Shown here: positions 9,483 through 19,005 of the stretch, in pieces
Numbering within the stretch: the stretch's first letter is position 1
Layout of the letters: every line of letters begins with the position of its first letter
From: Chaetoceros tenuissimus
Lineage: Eukaryota > Bacillariophyta > Thalassiosirophyceae > Chaetocerotales > Chaetocerotaceae
Length of the DNA: 64,000 nucleotides
Reading direction: 5' to 3'
Assembly (NCBI GenBank): GCA_021927905.1
Contig: BLLK01000071.1
Coordinates: forward strand, 55,344 to 119,343
Made by a program: the position numbers and the translations under genes
Notes under the pieces: model-generated
What the model was told of the DNA's origin: nothing
Databases searched by the model: none
Seen by the model: only the letters and a program-made list of their open reading frames with translations

Positions 9483-10976
9483 ATGGGCACTCCCTATTGG
9501 TTCGCTCTGATGTTCTGTTGGACAAGTTCTTTTTCATCTGCATTCTCGTCGCACCATGCAAGGAAAGATCGTGCTATTGTGTCGATGGAAATGTCTACAC
9601 AATATCGCATGAACAAATCCATAGCAAATCAATTACCGGTCATACCTGTAATAGGACCAATCATAAAAGCTAAGCCATTGATGATTGGCGGGGAAATGAC
9701 ACTAGATCCTCCAACTCCTTTGCAATGGAAAGCATTACAAGAATGTGTGGTGGTTCATAAAAATCAATTGAATAATGATAGTGATCAGAAAGATATGCAA
9801 ACTGCAACAATAGATGCAGCTCCTCTTATTGCTGTAATAGATGATGCTACTGGCTATAAATCAGTTAGTCCACCCTTTACTCAGTTCCGAGAAGGCGGTA
9901 GATATGCGACTCTAGCTGCAGTAGTGGGGATAAATTCAAAGCAAAATAGGGGATTGTTTGATGAAGATGAAGAGAGTTTCTTGGATTATATGGATCTATG
10001 TCCAGTTGATGATGACGATGATAATATTGTACCATTATCATCATCAGTAAGATTAGTTGGTGTTGGTCGAGCAGTGTTACGAAAATTCTTTTTTCGCGTA
10101 CCTACAGAGTTGTGCCCAGATCCAAATCAGCCTGATTATTCAGTCCTCCCAAATTATGATGAAGAAGAGTTCTATGATATAAATGATACAATAAATCATG
10201 GTTATGAAGACAACACGCCGATAGTCATGGCTTCATTTGAGCCATTGGTGGATGATGCTTCGGTGTATTCTATTGCCGATCCAGATAAAATTGGAGAGAA
10301 AGGACAGAAATCATATCGAAAGTCTCCCGTACATGCCTTATCTGAATTGAATAATCTATCAATACGTGTATCCCGATTACACGATGATAGGAAAAAACTA
10401 ATTAATGGCATTAAAACTGCAAAGGCCAGACTAAGATTGTATGATGAAAATCTCAAAGATTTGGATGGACTTGGTGCACTCTTTGAAAGCACAGATGAAA
10501 ACCCAACAAACATTTTGGAAGAAGAAGAAAAGCATATGACTGTTGATGAATTTTTAGCTACTTTCAAAGGAAATATGATGAGGATAGATCCAAGCGAGTT
10601 GCCTCAAAATCAACCAACGCCTTTAGAGGAAGTTGAAAACCTAGAAAATTACGGACTAAATTATTATGGTGCGATTTCAAGTATTCCGCAACTAACTCAG
10701 AATGTAGCTGAGCAGCTTGCTCCATATTATAGTTCAAAATTTCGAAGTCGTGAAGAGTACAATTTGGAGATTTCCAGCTTTGTAGCCTATCGCTGTCTTG
10801 AAGGATATGTTAGCAAGGAAGAAATGTCATGGTCATTGCATTGTACATCGAGTATTGAAAGACTTGCCAAAGCTTATAATCTCTTAATAGAGCATATCTG
10901 GCTTCTCAAAAGTATTGCGAAAAAAATGGCGAAAGAAGTAGAAGCTTGTGGCGAAGAATGTACTGATTTATGGTGA
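9483..10976 (+). CDS. Probable plastid-targeted protein with LON-substrate-binding-like N-terminal region
   Basis: 497 residues. The N-terminus (MGTPYWFALMFCWTSSFSSAF) is a signal peptide ending SSA-F, resembling the diatom plastid bipartite presequence with Phe at +1. Residues ~50-200 resemble the LON N-terminal fold: LPVIPVIGPIIKAKPLMIGG, then APLIAVIDD, GGRYATLAAVVGI, an acidic insertion, and SSSVRLVGVGRAVLRKFF. The rest is acidic or helical (SRLHDDRKKLINGIKTAKAR looks coiled) with a conserved-looking Cys-containing end (CGEECTDLW). There is no AAA+ or protease domain, so it is not a full Lon protease. Clear gene, tentative domain. It separates HSF copies 1 and 2. Confidence 0.6.
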   Translation: MGTPYWFALMFCWTSSFSSAFSSHHARKDRAIVSMEMSTQYRMNKSIANQLPVIPVIGPIIKAKPLMIGGEMTLDPPTPLQWKALQECVVVHKNQLNNDSDQKDMQTATIDAAPLIAVIDDATGYKSVSPPFTQFREGGRYATLAAVVGINSKQNRGLFDEDEESFLDYMDLCPVDDDDDNIVPLSSSVRLVGVGRAVLRKFFFRVPTELCPDPNQPDYSVLPNYDEEEFYDINDTINHGYEDNTPIVMASFEPLVDDASVYSIADPDKIGEKGQKSYRKSPVHALSELNNLSIRVSRLHDDRKKLINGIKTAKARLRLYDENLKDLDGLGALFESTDENPTNILEEEEKHMTVDEFLATFKGNMMRIDPSELPQNQPTPLEEVENLENYGLNYYGAISSIPQLTQNVAEQLAPYYSSKFRSREEYNLEISSFVAYRCLEGYVSKEEMSWSLHCTSSIERLAKAYNLLIEHIWLLKSIAKKMAKEVEACGEECTDLW

Positions 10977-11255
10977 TTTCAGAAGAAATTGCTCGCTTTA
11001 GTAACAGAGTATCCTACAAATATTTACTTGTAGTTTCATTTTCGCTCGCAACCGTTTTGAAGAGTAGTATGGGCTTCTTATTTTTCAAGGGGAATCAGAA
11101 TTATTTGGACATACATATTTCAAAACCTGACACGAAAATTCTGCGAAGCCTGATGATGATCTTCATCGATATCTTGAACCAGAAGCCTCAAAACTCAAGT
11201 ACTCATAAATAGTAGCTAATGAAAATCAAAAATATAATAAGTAATACGACTTCAA
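10977..11255. other. Spacer with short open frames downstream of the LON-like gene
   Basis: An 80-codon frame starts with the ATG at 10970 (overlapping the previous stop) and ends at 11212. The frame of the upstream gene also continues 15 codons past its TGA. Neither shows a recognisable family; they may be remnants of a longer 3' end or chance. Confidence 0.3.
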
Positions 11256-12299
11256 ATGTATAAGTGCAGCAAAAAAGAGCTTGGTCTAACTTCTGCAGGA
11301 AGAATGCGGATGTATGTTGACCACCATTACAATGACTTGGCCAACTCTCCTCTTCACTCCATATCCCTCAAAGAAAAAGAAGCACTCAAATCATACTTCA
11401 AAGAAGAAATTATTGGTGCTTTCCCTTCCAAGCTTCAGACCCTTCTCCGCATCGTCGAGAAACATGATCTTGACCACATTGTGAGCTGGCAGCCACATGG
11501 TCGATCCTTCTTGATCCATGATACAAACAAGTTCGAGGATGTCATCATGAGAAAGTACTTTAACAAAGCCCAGATTGCATCCTTCCGTAGACAGCTTAAT
11601 CTCTACAACTTCAAGCGTATCACTCGTGGTCCTGATGCCGGATCGTACTATCATGAAGGCTTCCTTCGTGGTCGACCTGTGCTAGCGTGTAGAATACAGA
11701 GGATCAAGGTAAAGGGTACCAAGTTCCGTGCGACAAGCTGTCCTGAGGACGAGCCTGACTTTTACAAGATGAGTGTCTTGCCAGGGGTAGATGAAGTGGA
11801 TCCTCCGTCATCAAACGAAGATGGAGAGGAAGAGGAAAAGGAAGAGGAGGTGAAGTCTAAGGGAGACGAGGAAAAAAGTACGAAGTCGGGAACACTTCAA
11901 GCAGTTAGCGCGAAAGGTTTCTCCACCATTGTGCCAACAGCATCAGTTCCCGGTGTGGCATGCAAAGGTAGAAATAGAAAATCAAGTCTCTCTTACATGG
12001 ATCCAAAAAATTCTCTTCAAAGAATCGAAATTTCAAGGGTAGGTTCTAGAAGCAAACAAATTCCCCTAACTTCGCCAAAGCATTCACAGGATTATCCTAA
12101 AACATTTCTTGATGATACCATTCTTTTCCGGAGGGAAAGAAATGAAACTGTTTACGATGCTGCGCGCTGCTACGAAGAAGGTTACATCCAAGCAAAACTT
12201 GACATGCTTCATATGCTTCGACAGCGAGAATTGAGGAACTCGTCACCTCAAGAAACGTTTAAAGGTCTGTTGTCCTCGGATTTCTCCAAATGTAATTAA
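11256..12299 (+). CDS. Heat shock transcription factor (HSF copy 2)
   Basis: 347 residues from the ATG at 11256. N-terminal motif GLTSAGRMRMYVDHHYND, then an HSF DNA-binding domain with the same amino-acid sequence as copy 1 (FPSKLQTLLRIVEKHDL to IQRIKVKGTKFRATSC). An acidic linker follows, then a basic/Ser-rich middle that does not align with copy 1, and the shared C-terminal motif YEEGYIQAKLD. It is shorter than copy 1, lacking most of its N-terminal extension. Because the DNA-binding domains are identical, both factors should bind the same sites while their outer regions differ (inference). Confidence 0.95.
   Translation: MYKCSKKELGLTSAGRMRMYVDHHYNDLANSPLHSISLKEKEALKSYFKEEIIGAFPSKLQTLLRIVEKHDLDHIVSWQPHGRSFLIHDTNKFEDVIMRKYFNKAQIASFRRQLNLYNFKRITRGPDAGSYYHEGFLRGRPVLACRIQRIKVKGTKFRATSCPEDEPDFYKMSVLPGVDEVDPPSSNEDGEEEEKEEEVKSKGDEEKSTKSGTLQAVSAKGFSTIVPTASVPGVACKGRNRKSSLSYMDPKNSLQRIEISRVGSRSKQIPLTSPKHSQDYPKTFLDDTILFRRERNETVYDAARCYEEGYIQAKLDMLHMLRQRELRNSSPQETFKGLLSSDFSKCN
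11318..11882 (+). repeat. HSF near-identical block, copy 2 (partner 7878-8440)
   Basis: Partner of the block in copy 1. It ends abruptly after the codons for the GDEEKST stretch, beyond which the two genes no longer align until a short C-terminal motif. Confidence 0.9.
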
Positions 12300-12899
12300 A
12301 AACTTCATATCAACCCTTGATGACGAACAATTTTTTAAATTTCTTATGATGGTAGTATGTTATATAAAAATATTTTAACGACTAAAAATATTACATTCAA
12401 CAAGTTCTTTGCTGCAACATTATAATATTGAATAGGAAACAATACTCTCAATATTTTCAAATAGGAAACAATATCTCAATATTATCTCTCTTAAAAGTTC
12501 AAGGGAACCAAGAGGAAAAGGTCATATGACCAGTCGCCCTTCTCATTCCTTCATCCTGGAAAAAGGTGATGAGAAGGCCTGGTTAGTTCTGTCGTGATTT
12601 CGTTTGAAGTATGGTTTCTTCTAAGAAATGCATTGTTTCAACATTTCACTTATTTATCTTTTCTATTACTCAAGTTTATGCAATCAAAGAAAATGGTTGA
12701 AATCATTCCATTTATACACAACTGATACAAACCACAGTCCGAAACTTACCAGTACCCTTCTATCGGAGGATCCTTTAATTTCTCCGAAATCGAGAATCAG
12801 AATACCTTGAAGGGAACTGACAACTTTGATCCCGAACCCTCCTTGATAATCGCTGTACCTCCAAATGAACTCTACTTATAAATAAATATAATAATAATC
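12300..12899. other. Intergenic region between HSF copies 2 and 3
   Basis: 600 AT-rich bases. Contains a direct repeat (see 12430-12484) and a 9-base inverted repeat, CCTTCTCAT near 12538 and ATGAGAAGG near 12570, separated by about 22 bases. No gene seen. Confidence 0.4.
12430..12484. repeat. Short direct repeat, two copies
   Basis: Two adjacent copies of AATAGGAAACAATA followed by CTCAATATT, upstream of HSF copy 3. Could be promoter or 3' UTR sequence; function unknown. Confidence 0.7.
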
Positions 12900-13915
12900 A
12901 TGATGAATAAAAGTAATCAAAGCGAAGAATATAACCAACAGAATCTGCCAATCTTAGGAGCCCATCGACCTCCAGGTCTCACAGCCAAGGGTCAGAAGAG
13001 AATGTATGTGGATCATCACTATAATGATAGAAGCTACGAAATATACGAGCCAAGCTCTGGAAAAGAACGTGAAGCTTTATCTCTATACAAACAAGGCCAG
13101 ATGACTGGACCGTTTCCTCTGAAGCTACAGACACTCCTGAATATTGTCGAGAAAAGCAATCTAGACCACATTGTTAGTTGGCAGCCTCATGGACGTTCTT
13201 TCCTTATCAAAGATACCAACAAGTTTGAGTCTATTCTCATGAAGAAATTTTTCAACCAAGGTCAATTGTCCTCCTTCCGTAGACAGCTGAATCTCTATGA
13301 CTTCAAGAGAATCACTCGCGGGCCTGATGCAGGGTCATATTATCATGAAATGTTCCTGCGTGCACGACCATTGCTGGCATTTAAAATGCAGAGAATTAAG
13401 ATCAAAGGTACCAAGTTCCGCGCAACAAGCTGCCTAAACAGGAACCCAACTTCTATCAGATGCCATATTTGCCAAATAGTGATGATATATTTATGCTGCC
13501 TAGAAACTCAAGTTTTCTACAGCAATCAATGAGAAATCCAATTCAAGAATTTCAAGAAGCCCGTGCAAATGTAGTTGCTCGTCAAAGCATTAGCAGTTCT
13601 GGACCTCCGTATCCATTAGCAAATCTCTTTGCAAATGAAGTCAACGATCTCAGCAGAGGTGCCTTGGCTGCAACTCTCGGCCTGTCCAATGATCGCTCTA
13701 AACAAATGTTTCCCAGTTTAAATCCTCCATTTCCCCCAAATCTAGGAGATGTTCAAAGACAGAGTAACATTGCCACTTCGATCGGAAGTTTGAGGACTAA
13801 TATACAACTTGAAAGTTTGGTTAACGAGGCAAAATTGAAGAATAATCAAACCAAAAGAAATAATCTTCTCTCCGATTCTGTATCTAGCAGATATCAGACT
13901 TCTTGGGAAAACTAA
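12900..13915 (+). pseudogene. Heat shock transcription factor (HSF copy 3) with a frameshift
   Basis: Starts MMNKSNQSEEYNQQ, has the cluster motif GLTAKGQKRMYVDHHYND and a complete HSF DNA-binding domain (FPLKLQTLLNIVEKSNLDHI, SWQPHGRSFLI, LSSFRRQLNLYDFKR), diverged from copies 1 and 2. After RATSC the frame is lost: copies 1/2 continue PEDEPDFYKM, and here the matching residues (QEPNFYQMPYLP) appear in another frame from about 13435. A loss of one C in the run at 13433-13434 explains this. The original frame stops at 13532; the other frame stays open to 13915 with a Ser/Pro/Asn-rich tail. Either a recent loss-of-function allele, an assembly error, or a truncated factor that still has its DNA-binding domain. 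Confidence 0.8.
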
Positions 13916-14431
13916 AAATTTTGTTCCAATTTCAAATTCAAAGAAACTTTGTAATCCGAAGGATTGATATGGGATGTACATATATATTATTAGTTGTTTG
14001 ATTAGGTTTTCATTGATTTTGACGAAGGACGATTTTTGGAAGCTATAGAAAGTGTCATTCATCCTTCTACAACGGAAACCGACTACAATTTAAAGTCTAT
14101 ACATATAAGTAAAGATATCATTTTAACATCACTATCTACAACAACATTAACATATTGTATTCTTCATTGTATCGTCTTGCCATTTCTACTCATTGAAGAA
14201 AAAGGAGTCAAGAAGTTCCTTGGAAGAGAAGGCTTCTTAAAATACGTATTTCCAGTCTTATCGGAATCCATCTATTTTAGTTTACTGGGACTAAAATAGT
14301 GATGAGTTTTACGTTAGGAAATTTTTTCCTCATGATTTCTTTGCATTGTACATCATCTCCTTCTTTGTATCTAGTGTACACATTAGTATTAAAAATCATT
14401 TGAGAACATCAAGTTGAATTAGATTTTACTT
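13916..14431. other. Intergenic region with a weak hydrophobic open frame
   Basis: A frame open from about 14036 to 14299 contains one long hydrophobic stretch but no ATG near its beginning. No family was recognised and it may be chance. Confidence 0.3.
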
Positions 14432-14755
14432 ATGTCGAACACATTAAAGGAAAGGCTACAATCGGAAAAAAATGTCAGAGAGAAATCGGAGGTGGACGAT
14501 CGATTAAAAGAGTTGAAGGACCAGAATGAATACCTTAAGCAAAAGTTAGATTTCCTGAAATTGCATGAAAGTCGGAATGCAAAAGAGTGCGAAAGACTAG
14601 TTAAAAGTAACGCTGAACTGAGGAAAGTTCGAGACGACATGAAGGATCAGATCAAAAATATTCTAAATACTCTGGATGAGTGGGATATGTTTCGAAGTGA
14701 AGTTCTATCAATTGAATCAAAAGTCAGAAGTAAAACTTTGTGTATATCAAAGTGA
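14432..14755 (+). CDS. Small coiled-coil protein, unknown
   Basis: 107 residues from ATG 14432. Almost entirely charged alpha-helix with Leu/Ile heptads (LKELKDQNEYLKQKLDFLKL, RLVKSNAELRKVRDDMKDQI), so a coiled coil is likely. Not assignable to a family. It lies downstream of the HSF cluster and could be an isolated gene or the remnant of a larger one; no splice partner was found. Confidence 0.45.
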   Translation: MSNTLKERLQSEKNVREKSEVDDRLKELKDQNEYLKQKLDFLKLHESRNAKECERLVKSNAELRKVRDDMKDQIKNILNTLDEWDMFRSEVLSIESKVRSKTLCISK

Positions 14756-15105
14756 ATAGTAAATTGTACCTACTTTCTTGAAGAAATGTGCCATTAAAAC
14801 AGTCATCTGGGGAATCATCATATATCAATAGTGTCGAAACCGTGCTAAAAAGAGTATGGAGGTCGGAAACAACACAGTCTTTTTCACAATGCTCTTATTT
14901 TACGATACCTTTTCACCCATGCAGATAGAAGTAAGTTATAATTATATACTGACATGAAATGCAAAAATCCCGCATATAGTTTATATTATGTATCAATGTT
15001 TTGAGAGAATGTATATTCATCCATCCAAGTCCAAGGATGAAGCACTTCTTTGGAAAGACAAGATTATGTATTTTTTCACGGCTATGTTCTAGAGTTGTAG
15101 CAGCA
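14756..15105. other. Convergent intergenic region
   Basis: Spacer between the coiled-coil ORF (+) and the 3' end of the protease gene (-). No feature seen. Confidence 0.4.
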
Positions 15106-18100
15106 CTACCCAGAGGTAACCCCACCTCCACAGGAACAACAGGCTTCCGAGGCCGTGTATCCAAAGTTCTCATATCCATGTCCATAGCTAGCACACCGAT
15201 CATCGTCGGCATACCAAGAACACTGATATAGATGAGTAAACATTGCGTGCAATGACAATTACAAGGAATAGATTGATTCGCTTTGACTTACTGTATACTC
15301 TTCTCCATCAATGTCATGCCAATTCTCAATAATGTCAGTGCAAATATTTGCTGAAGTAGGTGATGGTGAAGGAGGTGACGATGTAGAGACTGCAACCATC
15401 TGTCCTCCATTGCAACTACAACAAGCTTCACTCGCAGTTTTGCCAAAGTTTTTATATTCCTCGATAGAACCTAAGTCCTCACAATTTGTGTCTTCTGAAT
15501 ACCACTGGCAGTTATACTCCGGGCCGTCAATATCATGCCATCCTACAGGTGAGTCTTGGCACATCAACGGAGAATCTGTTTCATCAATATCTATGGAAGT
15601 ATCAGTCGCCGTCACTGCCGATGGGAGACTTGTAGGTATATCTTCGTTGCCAGTATCAACATAGTCACCTCCTCCACATGAACAACAGTTTTGATTTGCT
15701 GTAAAACCCATGTTGCTGTATCCACTTCCGTATTGTGAGCAGCGATTGTCGATACCATACCACGTACACTGTAATTATTTTGTTAGATTCGCAGTCACTG
15801 GTTTTTGGGTGTAATGATAAACTTCATGGAAACATACCGTATACTCTTCTCCATCCGCATCATACCAACCGGGGAGTTTATCTATACAAATGAAGCTACT
15901 GCTTTTTGTGGGCGAAGTGCTTGGTGTAGTACTTTCTAGAGTTTGAGATAGGCTACCAGATTGTCCACCGCCACAAGTACAACATGCTTATAGGAAAAGA
16001 GATGAACATCACATCTTTAAACACATTATTCAATATACCAAGAATTTTTCTTACCTTCGTTTGCTGTCTTCCCATAGTTCTCAAATCCATGTCCATATTG
16101 CAAACAATATCCTCCTGCGCCGTACCAGGCGCAATCGTATTGCTCGCCATCTTATAAAATGAAATATGAATCAGACTTGCTTCGAGTTTAGCATATGAAA
16201 CACATCTAATTGCATAACTTACCAGAATCGTGCCAATATACAGGAGAATCTTGACATGTTGTTGGTGTCGGAGTCCCTAATGTCATGGATGATGGGGTAG
16301 AAGAAAGAAATTCCTCTGTGTCGGCAAAGTAGTAGTAGTCTGTAGGTGATGCAGATTTTACTTTGCTTGGACCTTGCGAAGGGGAATCCGTTGGTGTGAT
16401 AGAATGCAACGTCGAAGGTGATTCAGTTGGTAATGCAGATTTGGTTTTGCTTGGACCTTGCGAAGGGGGATCCGTTGGTGTGACAGAATGCAACGTCGAA
16501 GGTGATTCAGTTGGTGATGCAGATTTTACTTTGCTTGGACCTTGCGAAGGGGAATCCGTTGGTGTGATAGAATGCAACGTCGAAGGTGATTCAGTTGGTG
16601 ATGCAGATTTGGTTTTGCTTGGACCTTGCGAAGGGGAATCCGTTGGTGTGATAGAATGCAACGTCGAAGGTGATTCAGTTGGTGATGCAGATTTGGTTTT
16701 GCTTGGACCTTGCGAAGGGGAATCCGTTGGTGTGATAGAATGCAACGTCGAAGGTGATTCAGTTGGTAATGCAGATTTGGTTTTGCTTGGACCTTGCGAA
16801 GGGGATTCCGTTGGTGTGATAGAATGCAACTTCGAAGGTGATTCGGTTGGTGATGCAGATTTGGTTTTGCTTGGACCTTGCGAAGGGGATTCCGTTGGTG
16901 TGATAGAATGCAACGTCGAAGGTGATTGAGTTTGACTCAATGTAGGGCTCAAAGTTGGGGTCTTTGTGGGTAATAGAGTTGCACTGGTTGGCGAATGTGT
17001 CTCGACTACAATATTTGTGGGAGAGTTTGATGGACCAGGTTCATCTATAGATTTCTTGCATTGACAATACGAGCCGTCTCCTATACATTCATCTCCAGAT
17101 TTTGTTACGCAAAATGTATTCTCACAACAGCTGTTTGTATCAAATGTGCAGTCTGTAAATAGTGGTAAACAAGACGATACTGGCTTCATCCACTCTACCA
17201 AATCACCACATTCACTGCAATTATTTTCCGATTCCCCACACCACCCACTCTTACAAGTCAAGTATTTTAAATCAAAGCAACACTCCATCAGTGGAGAAGG
17301 TGCATTAGAAGGAGCATCAGTTACGGAATGAGTTGGCGCCGATGTGGAACTTTCCGAGTTTGGACACCAAGCTGGAAACGTTTGCATTTCAGAGTCATTA
17401 CAGACAACATTAGTAATCCATAGCTTCGACATTCCTATTCTGCTATAAACTCCCTGTATAAAATATATTTCTATTGAGATAATTGCTATGAACCAAAGCA
17501 AGTAGAAATAGGTGCTATACTTACAGGGTATTCCGGTTTAGCGCAACCTCTGCCCCAAGACGTCACTCCTGCAACAACGTTGTTGTATCTATCAAATAAT
17601 GGTCCTCCAGAATCTCCTGCACATGCATCTCTTAGATCGGCTCTTGCACACAGCATATTGTTTTTAATCCTATGAGGAGCAAGCAAATAATCATATTTAC
17701 AACTTTCATTACTGATGTAATCAAGTTCGACATGTTGCAAATGAGAAGCTGCTGAATTTGGATTATTATATTCCTGAAGACCAAGTCCTGAAAGTCAATT
17801 AAAGGTCAGTATAAAAAAAGCTAAAATTTCAAGGAATAGCTGAAGCTGCGTGAGTTTCTTACCAATTGCCCAAACCTTTTGCACATAACTCTCATATGAC
17901 GAGGATATAAGTTCCATGTCAATATTTACCGGCTGGATTGTACTCTCTCCATCCAATCGAACTATGGCAATATCATATTCTGAAGTCGCCTTGGCATAAC
18001 CCGGGTGCTTAATGAAATCCCTTCCCCTGAAAAATTCCACATATTGACCACCATTGTCACCAACTTTGAATGAACCTGCCAATGCACCGATATGATATCC

Positions 18101-18570
18101 ACCATATGTCTTGAATTGATTATCAATGCAATGAGCTGCAGTCAAAACATGACTTGGTGATATCAGTGTACCACCTATGTCAATATTTTTTGAAGTAAGA
18201 ACTTAATTTCATTCACGATTTCTAATATAGGAAAAAGGGTTACTCACCACAGCCTGCCCAAACTGGTTCAGAATCTCCGTATTTCTTCACTGCTCTAGCA
18301 AACCTGATCAGGAAGCAAATTACAAAGGTGAAATCTTCATCAGAGATTATCATTTTAAATCATGATGCGACACATTATGGCGAATTTCTACTACATAGAA
18401 ACAAACAACATTCCTTACCACGGATATAAACCAGGAGGTACATTATTACCACCGATAATACGAGGAGTTATGAAGAATCCAAGTCTTCGCTCTTCAGATT
18501 TCTCAGCGGCTTGGGAAGCTGCAGCGGTAGCACAAAGAACTGCGAACAAACGAAATAAAAATATTTTCAT
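15106..18570 (-). CDS. Secreted trypsin-family serine protease with Pro/Thr/Ser repeat and four Cys-rich modules
   Basis: Nine exons by splice consensus and phase: 18570-18419, 18303-18248, 18174-17863, 17787-17525, 17453-16223, 16150-16055, 15986-15838, 15768-15292, 15222-15106 (950 residues). The signal peptide MKIFLFRLFAVLCATAAASQA is followed by propeptide activation site RIIGG and an S1 domain with a full triad: TAAHC, EYDIAIVRL, GDSGGP. After the catalytic domain comes a Cys-rich region (CCFDLKYLTCKSGWCGES), then a stalk of about seven 28-residue repeats. The end has four modules of the form W(H/Y)DxDGxEYxCxWY...C...NxGxTAxEACCxCGGG. Predicted to act outside the cell, with the stalk and modules as spacer and anchoring or binding units (inference). 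The module introns fall at similar positions, suggesting module duplication. Confidence 0.88.
16363..16950 (-). repeat. Coding minisatellite, 84-base unit, about seven copies
   Basis: Exact 84-base period (units begin at 16363, 16447, 16531, 16615, 16699, 16783, 16867) within exon 5 of the protease gene. Each unit encodes 28 residues of the type TLHSITPTDSPSQGPSKTK plus SASPTESPS. Copies differ by only a few bases, so the array is young or actively homogenised; length variation between alleles is expected. Confidence 0.95.
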
Positions 18571-19005
18571 TGGTCTTTGGCAAACATGGAGATGTAATCG
18601 ATTACAGTTATACCGAAATATATATCTCATTATACTATCAGGCTGTCGTCTTGTTGGAAAGCAATTCTTCGACTGAGAAGCCCAGCAGATTATTTTTGTG
18701 AAAAGTGGGTTCCTCTATTCCAAGCGCGACTCGACTGAATCGACGACAAAATAAATCATCTATGACGTCATTACACGAACTGAGCTTCTCAATAGGCTTC
18801 GCATCCAAATTATTTGATATTTCAAATGTAGATTTCATTTGATGATATAATATTTTCAAATATCCACTTCCACCTTCTCCTAATATAAATACACAGGAAT
18901 TACTTTATTCAGATAAAGGAGGCTCATACACATAACTAGAAATTACCCTCTTACAAAACTCGAGTGCTTCAACAAACGTCATCCTTTTTATTAATACATG
19001 TGATT
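18571..19005. other. Intergenic region between the two protease genes
   Basis: Holds the promoter of the first protease gene and the 3' UTR of the second, both on the minus strand. No additional gene supported. Confidence 0.4.

Noticed and set aside
10974-11024. Possible selenocysteine or readthrough at the TGA ending the LON-like gene, since the same frame continues 15 codons (FQKKLLALVTEYP) to a TAG.
   Set aside because: The TGA is not at a redox motif, the extension is short and matches no family, and the gene looks complete without it.
14036-14299. 87-codon hydrophobic frame between HSF copy 3 and the coiled-coil ORF.
   Set aside because: No ATG near its start, no splice partner found and no family resemblance.
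7563-14755. The HSF cluster considered as part of a mobile element because of its repeated blocks.
   Set aside because: No terminal repeats, transposase or reverse transcriptase; tandem duplication plus gene conversion explains it.
16363-16929. A long plus-strand open frame antisense to the protease minisatellite.
   Set aside because: It is the reverse reading of an 84-base (multiple of three) repeat, which keeps antisense frames open; the minus-strand gene explains the region.
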